5,226 nt of DNA, from contig CAMPHL010000213.1 in assembly GCA_946885905.1 (NCBI GenBank), positions 1 through 5,226 on the forward strand, in the 5' to 3' direction. Below the pieces are notes generated by a model, which saw only the letters and a list, made by a program, of their open reading frames with translations, had not been told where the DNA came from and ran no database searches. Position numbers and translations under genes: made by a program. Positions 1-5,226 of this stretch are shown one piece after another. Each line of letters starts with the position of its first letter. The stretch's first letter is position 1. The stretch is from an uncultured Pseudomonadota bacterium (GTDB lineage: Bacteria > Pseudomonadota > Gammaproteobacteria > Burkholderiales > Usitatibacteraceae).

Positions 1-563
1 CCTCCCTCCTCGAGCGCTTCTTCTCGCGTTCGCTCGCCTACAGCCGCGAGCATCCTGCACCAGCCGACTGCGTTCTCGCCGTCGCGCCGTTGATGCTGGA
101 GCTGCTCGAAGGCGCCGGCACGTTCCTGCAGCCGCGGCATTTCAAGAGCGACCCGGACCACTACGCGCGCAACCTCGTCTACGCCGCCCCGGACAAGAGC
201 CTTTCGCTGTATTCGCTGGTGTGGCTGCCGGGGCAATGGACGCCGATACACGACCACGGCAGTTGGGGCGTCGTGGGCGTGCTCGAAGGCGTGCTGGAGG
301 AGCGCAGCTACGTACGGCTCTCGCCGGATCGCCAGGCCGACCACGACATCGAGCTCGCGCGCGGCGGCGTCGTCCTGCTGGGCAGGGGCGCGGTGACGAG
401 CTTCGTGCCGAATCCCGACCACATCCACGTGACCGGCGTCCCGGCCGGGCGCTCGCGCGCCGTGAGCCTGCACCTCTATGGCCGCACGATGACGAACTTC
501 AACGTCTACGACCTCGCGACCCGCAGCCGCCGGCGGATCGAAGTCGCGCACAACGAGAGCTGA
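1..563 (+). CDS. Cysteine dioxygenase-family thiol dioxygenase (5' partial)
   Basis: This is a cupin-fold, non-haem iron enzyme of the CDO_I family. The family uses O2 to oxidise a thiol amino acid, usually cysteine to cysteine sulfinate, in the cytoplasm. The frame is open to the left edge (first whole codon at 3), giving 186 visible residues against a usual 190-210, so only a few N-terminal residues are missing. A tandem TTG-ATG at 90-95 could be read as a start, but it has no ribosome binding site and the upstream residues look like family sequence. Iron ligands are His at 249-251 and 255-257 (in IHDHGSWG) and His at 426-428 (HIHVTGV). SLHLY at 465-479 carries the Ser-His-Tyr triad. Arg at 168-170 in YARNLV matches the carboxylate-binding Arg of mammalian CDO, where 3-mercaptopropionate dioxygenases have Gln. 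The position of the mammalian crosslinking Cys seems to be Gly, as is usual in bacteria. Family is secure; the exact substrate is inferred. Confidence 0.8.
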   Translation, partial: SLLERFFSRSLAYSREHPAPADCVLAVAPLMLELLEGAGTFLQPRHFKSDPDHYARNLVYAAPDKSLSLYSLVWLPGQWTPIHDHGSWGVVGVLEGVLEERSYVRLSPDRQADHDIELARGGVVLLGRGAVTSFVPNPDHIHVTGVPAGRSRAVSLHLYGRTMTNFNVYDLATRSRRRIEVAHNES

Positions 564-583
564 CCCCTCCCGGGCGAGACGGG
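564..583. terminator. Weak bidirectional hairpin between convergent genes
   Basis: The 23-bp gap between the dioxygenase stop (561-563) and the glnD stop (587-589) can form a short imperfect stem. CCC at 564-566 pairs with GGG at 581-583, and CTC at 567-569 pairs with GAG at 576-578. There is a two-base bulge and a six-base loop containing CCGGGC. No T tract follows on either strand, so it is not a classical intrinsic terminator. Its position between two converging genes is the main reason to list it. Confidence 0.25.
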
Positions 584-586
584 GAT

Positions 587-3226
587 TCAGCCGCCGGCGA
601 CTTTCCGCAGCTCCTCGACCAGCGCCGCGCGCGAGGGCTCTTTCTCGATCGCCTCCCCGTTCATCACGAAGACGTCTTCGGCGCGCGCGCCCAGCGTCGT
701 GACGCGAGCGTCGATGAGATTGAGCCCGTGCTTGAGCAGGACGCGGGAGATCGCCGAAAGGAGCCCCGGCCGGTCGGCGCAGCTCACGCTCACGAGCCAG
801 CGTCCGGCGCGGCGGTCCGGCGCGGCGGATACCTTGGGCTCGACCGGGAAATGCTGCACCCAGCGCGACACGCGCCCGGCGGGCTGCGCCTCCGGTGGCT
901 TGCCGGATCCGATCCGCTCCGTGAGGCCGGCTTCGACCCTGGAGATGAGCTCGCGGTAATGCTCGCCCCCGCGCGCGCGCGTGAGCACCTGGAACGTGTC
1001 GAGCGCGAAGCCGTGCTGCGTCGTGTAGATCTTGGCGGACGCCACGTCGAGCTGCATGCGCTCGAAGAAGCTCGTGATGCGCGCGAAGAGGCCGGGCTGG
1101 TCGGGCGCGTACACGAGCACCTGCAGGCCTTCGCCGGCCGGTGAAAGGCGCGCGCGAACGATGGGCTTGTCGGGCGTGAGGCGGTTCCAGAGCGTGCGCG
1201 TGTGCCAGCCGATCTCGTTCGCCTCGAAACGCTGGAAGTAGTTGTCGTCGAGGCGCTGCCACAGCGGCTCGTGCCTGCCGGGCTCGGGCACGTACTGGCG
1301 GAAGATGCGCAGGCCCTCTTGCTTCTTGGCCGCGATCCACGACCCGGCGTAGTCGGTTTCGCCGCGCAGCACCCGTCGCGTGTGGCGGAAGAGATCCTCG
1401 AGCAGCTTCCCCTTCCACGCGTTCCAGACGGTGGGGCTCGTGCCGCGGATGTCGGCGACGGTGAGGATATAGAGCGCGGTGAGCGAGCGTTCGTCGCGCA
1501 CGAGCGTCGCGAAATGCGCGATCACCTCGGGGTCGCCCAGGTCCTGCTTCTGCGCGGTGGCCGACATCGTGAGGTGGTGCTCGACCAGCCACGCGACCAG
1601 CTCGGCGTCGGCCTTCGCCATGCCGTGCGCGCGGCAGAAGCGCGCCGCGTCCTGCGCGCCGAGGTGCGAGTGGTCGCCGCCGCGGCCCTTGGCGATGTCG
1701 TGGAAGAGGGCGGCCAGGTAGAGCGCTTCCGGCCGGTCGAACTCCTGCATGAGCTGCGACAGGAACGGGTACTCGTGGTCGAAGCGCGGGATCCGGAAGC
1801 GCCGCAGGTTGCGGATCACCATGAGGATGTGCTCGTCCACGGTGTAGACGTGGAAGAGGTCGTGCTGCATCTGGCCCACGATGCGGCCGAAGGCGGGAAC
1901 GTACGCGCCCAGGACCCCATACCGGCTCATCCGGCGCAAGGTCCACGTGAGCCTGTCCGAGCGCATGATCTCCAGGAACGTCCGGCGGTTCTGCGGCGAC
2001 TGGCGGAAGCCGCGCCCGATCTTGGGCAGCGCGCGGGACAGGGCGCGCAGGGTCTTCGGGCCGAACCCCACGAGGTCGCGGTGGTCCTGCAGCAGCCTGA
2101 AGGCCTTCAGGATCGCGGCGGGCCTGCGCTCGAAGAGCTTCTCGTCGCGGATCTCCAGGTTCACGTTGACCGCCTGGAACTCCTCGTCGAGCCGCTTGAC
2201 CTTGCGCTCGGAGCGGGGCGTGGCGCGATCGAAGAGGTTGGCGAGCAGGATCTGGTTGAAGCGCCAGATGGCCTTCGCGGCGAGGTAATAGCGCCGCATC
2301 AGGAGATCGGACGGCGCCATCCCGGCCTTGCCCTTGAGCTTGAGGCTCTTCGCGATCGCGATCTGGTGGTCGAAGACCATGCGGTCCTCGCGCCGGCCGG
2401 CCATGAGATGCAAGCGGATGCGCAGGTCCTGCTGGATGCGCTCGTTCAGGGTGATCCCGGCGGCTTCCTGCGCCGTGATGAGGTTGCGATCCGCGAGCGC
2501 CTTCCACGAGGTGCCGAAGCCCGCCGCGCGCGCAAGCCAGATCACCATCTGCAGGTCGCGCAGGCCTCCGGGGCTCTCCTTGATGTTGGGCTCGAGGTTG
2601 TAGGCCGCGTCCATGTAGCGCTCGTGGCGGCGCTTCTGTTCGCGGAACTTGGCCTCGAAGAAGGCGCGCACGTCACGGCGCGCGCGCAGGCGCGCATCGA
2701 GCGCGAGCATGAGCGCCGGGTCCCCCGCCGCGAGCCGCGCCTCGAGCAGGCTCGTGTCCACGGTCACGTCCTTGTCCGCCTCCTCGACGCACTCGGAGAC
2801 GGTGCGCACGCTGTGGCCGGGCTCGAGGCCCAGGTCCCACAGCGAATGGATGAAGCGCTCGACGTGTGCCCCCGGCTTGTGGCCGTCGGGCAGCAGCACG
2901 AGGATGTCGACGTCGGAATGCGGAAACAGCGCGCCGCGCCCATAGCCGCCCACCGCGACCATTGCCGCCTGCTGTCCTTCCATCGTGCTCATCCAGAGAC
3001 GGGAGAGCGCTTCGTCCACGTGCGCGGCGGTTTCCGCGAGGATGCGCGCGGGATCGGGGCGCTTCAGGTACTCGGTTCGCGATTCCTCGCGCCGCGCCTT
3101 CAGCCATTTGCGCAGCTCCGAAGCCGGTCCGGCAGTTCTCTCGGCCGCGCGTGGAATGGTGGCAATTGCCATCATTCGATGATGACACGAAGCCAGCCTG
3201 CGACTCGCTCGCAGGAGAAGTCCCAT
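587..3226 (-). CDS. glnD: Bifunctional [protein-PII] uridylyltransferase/uridylyl-removing enzyme
   Basis: GlnD is the cytosolic glutamine sensor of nitrogen control. It uridylylates PII proteins (GlnB/GlnK) when glutamine is low and removes UMP when it is high. The protein has 879 residues, close to the roughly 890 of E. coli GlnD. In order it shows: a nucleotidyltransferase domain with GGYGRG (93-98) and SDVD (104-107, with Asp105 and Asp107); the conserved NLEPNIKESPGGLRD block (210-224); an HD hydrolase domain with VDEH (463-466), the HD pair at 509-510, GGDHSH (516-521), EHH (549-551) and Asp592; and two C-terminal ACT domains (about 701-770 and 809-879), which bind glutamine in this family. 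Both activities should therefore be intact. The start at 3226 is preferred because CCAGGG lies 5 bases upstream and because it places the GG motif at the same distance from the N-terminus as in E. coli. ATGs at 3175 and 3172 are alternatives without a visible ribosome binding site. It follows map by 98 bp on the same strand. Confidence 0.96.
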   Translation of the reverse strand: MGLLLRASRRLASCHHRMMAIATIPRAAERTAGPASELRKWLKARREESRTEYLKRPDPARILAETAAHVDEALSRLWMSTMEGQQAAMVAVGGYGRGALFPHSDVDILVLLPDGHKPGAHVERFIHSLWDLGLEPGHSVRTVSECVEEADKDVTVDTSLLEARLAAGDPALMLALDARLRARRDVRAFFEAKFREQKRRHERYMDAAYNLEPNIKESPGGLRDLQMVIWLARAAGFGTSWKALADRNLITAQEAAGITLNERIQQDLRIRLHLMAGRREDRMVFDHQIAIAKSLKLKGKAGMAPSDLLMRRYYLAAKAIWRFNQILLANLFDRATPRSERKVKRLDEEFQAVNVNLEIRDEKLFERRPAAILKAFRLLQDHRDLVGFGPKTLRALSRALPKIGRGFRQSPQNRRTFLEIMRSDRLTWTLRRMSRYGVLGAYVPAFGRIVGQMQHDLFHVYTVDEHILMVIRNLRRFRIPRFDHEYPFLSQLMQEFDRPEALYLAALFHDIAKGRGGDHSHLGAQDAARFCRAHGMAKADAELVAWLVEHHLTMSATAQKQDLGDPEVIAHFATLVRDERSLTALYILTVADIRGTSPTVWNAWKGKLLEDLFRHTRRVLRGETDYAGSWIAAKKQEGLRIFRQYVPEPGRHEPLWQRLDDNYFQRFEANEIGWHTRTLWNRLTPDKPIVRARLSPAGEGLQVLVYAPDQPGLFARITSFFERMQLDVASAKIYTTQHGFALDTFQVLTRARGGEHYRELISRVEAGLTERIGSGKPPEAQPAGRVSRWVQHFPVEPKVSAAPDRRAGRWLVSVSCADRPGLLSAISRVLLKHGLNLIDARVTTLGARAEDVFVMNGEAIEKEPSRAALVEELRKVAGG
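3160..3184. repeat. Two overlapping small palindromes near the glnD 5' end
   Basis: A perfect 12-bp palindrome, TGGCAATTGCCA, occupies 3160-3171. It abuts a second inverted repeat at 3170-3184, CATCAT-TCG-ATGATG, with 6-base arms and a 3-base spacer. Together they cover glnD codons 15-23 for the 3226 start, including the alternative ATGs at 3175 and 3172. They could be chance features of coding sequence (HHRMMAIA) or could form a small mRNA hairpin over the alternative start. No protein that binds them is recognisable. Confidence 0.3.
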
Positions 3227-3231
3227 GCAGG

Positions 3232-3237
3232 CCCTGG
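3232..3237 (-). promoter_or_regulatory. Probable glnD ribosome binding site
   Basis: On the minus strand CCAGGG ends 5 bases before the ATG at 3226. It is a partial match to the Shine-Dalgarno consensus. No comparable purine-rich site precedes the in-frame ATGs at 3175 or 3172, so this supports the longer start. Confidence 0.45.
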
Positions 3238-3244
3238 AGCCCCG

Positions 3245-3273
3245 GCCGCAACCGCGAATCGATCGCGGTCGGC
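3245..3273 (-). other. GC-rich hairpin in the map-glnD intergenic region
   Basis: A perfect 7-bp stem, ACCGCGA (3251-3257) with TCGCGGT (3263-3269), closes a 5-base loop. It is extended by GCCG (3245-3248) pairing with CGGC (3270-3273) across a two-base bulge, giving 11 base pairs. It lies between the map stop and the glnD start. In the glnD direction there is no T tract after it, so it is not a typical Rho-independent terminator. It could be an mRNA stabiliser, a partial attenuator between the two genes, or a protein site. It ends 18 bases before the glnD ATG, with the proposed ribosome binding site between. The structure is visible; its role is not. Confidence 0.45.
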
Positions 3274-3324
3274 TCGACGTCGACTACTTCGGAATCGGCG
3301 CGGCGTACGGCTCCGAACGCCGGC

Positions 3325-4161
3325 TCAGGCGTTGGCGGCTTGCGCGACGAAGGCGGGCGGCGGAGGAGTGCCCGCGGAAACGGTCAGCACCTCGTAACCC
3401 GTGGGAGTCACGAGCACGGTGTGCTCCCACTGCGCGGAGAGCGAATGGTCCGCGGTCACGATGGTCCAGCCGTCGGCGAGCTGGCGGATGTCGCGCTTGC
3501 CGGCGTTGATCATGGGCTCGATGGTGAAGGTCATGCCCTCGACGAGGCGCACGCCCTGGCCCGGCTTGCCGTAATGCAGGACTTGCGGCTCCTCGTGGAA
3601 GCGCCGTCCGATGCCGTGGCCGCAGAACTCGCGCACCACGCTGAAACCGCGGCTCTCGGCGTGGCGCTGGATCGCCGCGCCGATGTCGCCCAGGTTCAGG
3701 CCCGGCTTCACCAGCTCGATGCCCTTCCACATGCATTCGTAGGTCGTCTCGCACAGCCGACGCGCCTGCACGGTGGGCTCGCCCACATAGAACATCCGGC
3801 TCGTATCGCCGTGCCAGCCGTCCTTGATGACCGTGATGTCGATGTTCACGATGTCGCCGGCACGCAGCACCTTGTCGCCGGGGACGCCGTGGCAGACCTG
3901 GTGGTTCACCGAGGTGCAGATCGACTTGGGGTAGGGACGATGGCCGGGCGGCGCGTAGTTGAGCGGCGCCGGGATCGTGTGTTGGACGTTCGCCATGTAG
4001 TCGTGGCACAGGCGGTCGAGCTGCGCGGTGGTCACGCCCGGTTTCACGTGGGGGGTGATGAAATCCAGCACCTCCGAGGCGAGCCGGCCGGCCGTGCGCA
4101 TCCCGCCGATGTCGGCGAGGGCCTTCACCTGGATGCCCGGATTGGCGAGACGTCCTTCCAT
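3325..4161 (-). CDS. map: Type I methionine aminopeptidase
   Basis: MetAP removes the initiator methionine from nascent proteins when the second residue is small. It is cytosolic and essential in most bacteria. The 278-residue product aligns along its whole length with E. coli Map (264). All five metal ligands are present: Asp108 (NIDITV), Asp119 (HGDTSRM), His182 (GHGIG), Glu215 (TIEPM) and Glu246 (QWEHT). The substrate-contacting His91 is in CHGVP. The block NYAPPGHRPYPKS (68-80) resembles betaproteobacterial Map and is a few residues longer than in E. coli. The C-terminal tail (TPPPPAFVAQAANA) is not conserved. The ATG at 4161 is chosen because homology to E. coli begins around residue 10 (IQVKALADIGGMRTAGRLA), which rules out starting at Met21. 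There is no strong Shine-Dalgarno, and a TATAAT lies 7 bases upstream, so the transcript may be leaderless. glnD follows downstream. Confidence 0.97.
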   Translation of the reverse strand: MEGRLANPGIQVKALADIGGMRTAGRLASEVLDFITPHVKPGVTTAQLDRLCHDYMANVQHTIPAPLNYAPPGHRPYPKSICTSVNHQVCHGVPGDKVLRAGDIVNIDITVIKDGWHGDTSRMFYVGEPTVQARRLCETTYECMWKGIELVKPGLNLGDIGAAIQRHAESRGFSVVREFCGHGIGRRFHEEPQVLHYGKPGQGVRLVEGMTFTIEPMINAGKRDIRQLADGWTIVTADHSLSAQWEHTVLVTPTGYEVLTVSAGTPPPPAFVAQAANA

Positions 4162-4168
4162 GCCCGTA

Positions 4169-4174
4169 ATTATA
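4169..4174 (-). promoter_or_regulatory. Candidate -10 box of a map promoter
   Basis: The minus strand reads GATATAATTACGGGC directly before the map ATG. It contains a perfect TATAAT in an otherwise very GC-rich setting. No good -35 hexamer is seen at 16-18 bases spacing (the sequence there is about CGCAGT), and there is no extended -10 TG. With normal spacing, transcription would begin at or within a base or two of the ATG. Confidence 0.4.
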
Positions 4175-4216
4175 TCGTTCCACGTGCTTCGACTGCGCGT
4201 GCAACGCCGGGTTCGC

Positions 4217-5226
4217 CTACGGCGCCTTCACCCGGAAGATCTCGAAGCGCTGCGTGACCTCGACCACGTCGCCGGGCCTCACCGTGATCGCGTCGCTGCC
4301 GTCCTCGAGCTCGAGCTCGCGCTGGTTGGCGTACACGTTCGGCGTCGTGAGCAGGGTGGACGCCTGCTCGTCCTCGTCCGCAAGGAGCAGGCCCGTTGCC
4401 GAGGGCGCGCCCCAGGCCTTCACCGTCACGGCGCGCGCCATGGACGCGAGGTACTGCAGGCCGAACTCCATGCCCCCGTCATCGAAGACGGTGATCCAGC
4501 GCACCACGCCGATGGCCCAGTGCGGCTTGCCGGGAAGCTTGATCCCGGCGACTTCGCCGACCGCGATGGGCTGCTCGGTCCTGCCCAGCCGGCGCACGCG
4601 AAGGCCGCCCTTGCTTTCGTTGACGACGTCCCACTCGAACACGGGGATCGGCTCGTCCTCGGGGTCCATCGGCAGCGGCATGACCGGCATCGTGATGCCC
4701 CGGCGCAGCTGCTCGTCCTGGCGCGCCAGGTCGATCTTCGACTGGAGCGCCACGAAATGGCCCACGCCGTCGAGTCCCATCGAGATGGCTACGGTGTTCT
4801 CGCTGGGGTCGCGCCGCGACGTGCGCTTGGGCGGATCACCCCACAGCTTCGCCAGCTTGGCGATGAGGTCTGCTTCCGAGATTCCCTTGGCCTTTGTGAC
4901 CGAAGCGGGCGTGGCGCGCAGCTTGTCGACGACCGGATTGGCGTCCAGCAGGCGCCAATCGGGGCCGCCGGTTTCGTCGAGCTTGCCGATGGAGGGCTTT
5001 GGCGGCTTGTCGGTGTTGCAGGGGACGATGAAGTGGCCGCCGGGCCGGGTGCGCGGCCGCGCCTGCCCCAGCGTGGCAAGGCCCCGGTGGGTATGCAGGC
5101 GCCGCAGGACGCGATCGGCTTCTCCCCGCCCCAGGCGATACGGGTCGGTGAGCGAGAGCATGAGCGCCTCGATGTAGATGTCGGCGATGGTGCCGCCGTC
5201 GGCGGGGTCGCGCGCAAGGCCCAGGG
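4217..5226 (-). CDS. PilZ-like domain protein, C-terminal part (5' partial)
   Basis: The frame is open through the right edge, so the start lies outside the window. A Met codon at 5159-5161 is internal, because 21 plausible residues precede it. Of 335 visible residues (numbered from the edge), about 1-60 look helical (TDPYRLGRGEADRVLRRL). They resemble the N-terminal helical region of a larger betaproteobacterial family that I recall being annotated as PilZ-domain proteins. RTSRR at 134-138 fits the RxxxR half of the PilZ cyclic di-GMP signature. NESKGG at 202-207 fits the [D/N]xSxxG half, followed by beta-rich sequence (GLRVRRLG, HWAIGVVRWI, MEFGLQYL). About 63 residues separate the two halves, more than the usual 20-30. 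A second beta-rich module ends the protein (about 275-335). No signal peptide or membrane segment is visible in this part. It lies 55 bp upstream of map on the same strand. Cyclic di-GMP binding is inferred; the protein could be a degenerate, non-binding relative. Confidence 0.5.
   Translation of the reverse strand, partial: LGLARDPADGGTIADIYIEALMLSLTDPYRLGRGEADRVLRRLHTHRGLATLGQARPRTRPGGHFIVPCNTDKPPKPSIGKLDETGGPDWRLLDANPVVDKLRATPASVTKAKGISEADLIAKLAKLWGDPPKRTSRRDPSENTVAISMGLDGVGHFVALQSKIDLARQDEQLRRGITMPVMPLPMDPEDEPIPVFEWDVVNESKGGLRVRRLGRTEQPIAVGEVAGIKLPGKPHWAIGVVRWITVFDDGGMEFGLQYLASMARAVTVKAWGAPSATGLLLADEDEQASTLLTTPNVYANQRELELEDGSDAITVRPGDVVEVTQRFEIFRVKAP

Noticed and set aside
90..95. TTG-ATG as the true start of the dioxygenase
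   Set aside because: There is no ribosome binding site upstream. The frame continues open to the edge with residues (LLERFFSRSLAYSREH and VLAVAPLMLELL) that fit the family's N-terminal helices, and starting here would make the protein clearly short.
970..983. Alternating CG run that could adopt Z-DNA
   Set aside because: It lies inside glnD and is explained by GC-rich Arg/Ala codons in a loop of the first ACT domain; such short runs are common at this base composition.
221..1144. A 307-codon plus-strand frame overlapping the dioxygenase gene and the 3' end of glnD
   Set aside because: It spans two unrelated real genes in a shifted or antisense frame and encodes an Arg/Ala-rich sequence with no domain.
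3274..3283. Palindrome TCGACGTCGA in the map-glnD gap as an operator
   Set aside because: Ten-base palindromes made of CG-rich repeats are frequent in such DNA, and nothing ties it to a known regulator or promoter.
1202..3397. A very long open frame (731 codons) on the plus strand, antisense to glnD
   Set aside because: Its codon boundaries coincide exactly with those of glnD on the other strand. Stops in this frame need TTA, CTA or TCA codons in glnD, which are rare in GC-rich genes, so long open antisense frames are expected. The predicted product is low-complexity and rich in R, A, E, V and L, with no recognisable domain.
2866..4257. A 463-codon plus-strand frame antisense to map and the start of glnD
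   Set aside because: It is in codon register with map on the opposite strand, so the same rare-codon explanation applies. The product is low-complexity and shows no family motif.
4254..5177. A 307-codon plus-strand frame opposite the PilZ-like gene
   Set aside because: The translation is Ser/Arg-rich with homopolymeric serine, typical of an out-of-register shadow. The minus-strand frame has credible secondary structure and motifs and runs through the edge.

Overview
The window is ordinary, dense bacterial coding sequence from a GC-rich genome (about two thirds G+C by eye). It holds four protein genes and no sign of a mobile element, RNA gene or CRISPR array. The methionine aminopeptidase and the GlnD protein resemble betaproteobacterial versions, and map followed directly by glnD is common in that class. 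A betaproteobacterium is the best guess, but this is inferred from remembered family resemblance and not from a search.

Layout: (1) positions 1-563, plus strand, the 3' part of a cysteine dioxygenase-family gene whose first codons lie off the left edge. (2) A 23-bp convergent gap with a weak bidirectional hairpin. (3) 587-3226, minus strand, glnD, the bifunctional PII uridylyltransferase/uridylyl-removing enzyme, with all domains intact. (4) A 98-bp gap holding a strong GC-rich hairpin. (5) 3325-4161, minus strand, map, a type I methionine aminopeptidase with all metal ligands. (6) A 55-bp gap holding a consensus TATAAT just upstream of the map start. (7) 4217-5226, minus strand, the C-terminal part of a larger protein with PilZ-like signatures, running off the right edge.

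The three minus-strand genes are co-directional, read in the order PilZ-like, map, glnD, and may be at least partly co-transcribed. A separate promoter for map is suggested by the AT-rich patch at 4168-4175. Functionally they are unrelated: map processes nascent proteins, glnD senses glutamine and sets the uridylylation state of PII for nitrogen control, and the PilZ-like protein may respond to cyclic di-GMP. The dioxygenase gene is convergent and belongs to a different transcription unit concerned with thiol catabolism.

I found no convincing previously undescribed system. The points most worth a second look are the atypical PilZ-like architecture, a possible leaderless map transcript, and the hairpin between map and glnD.
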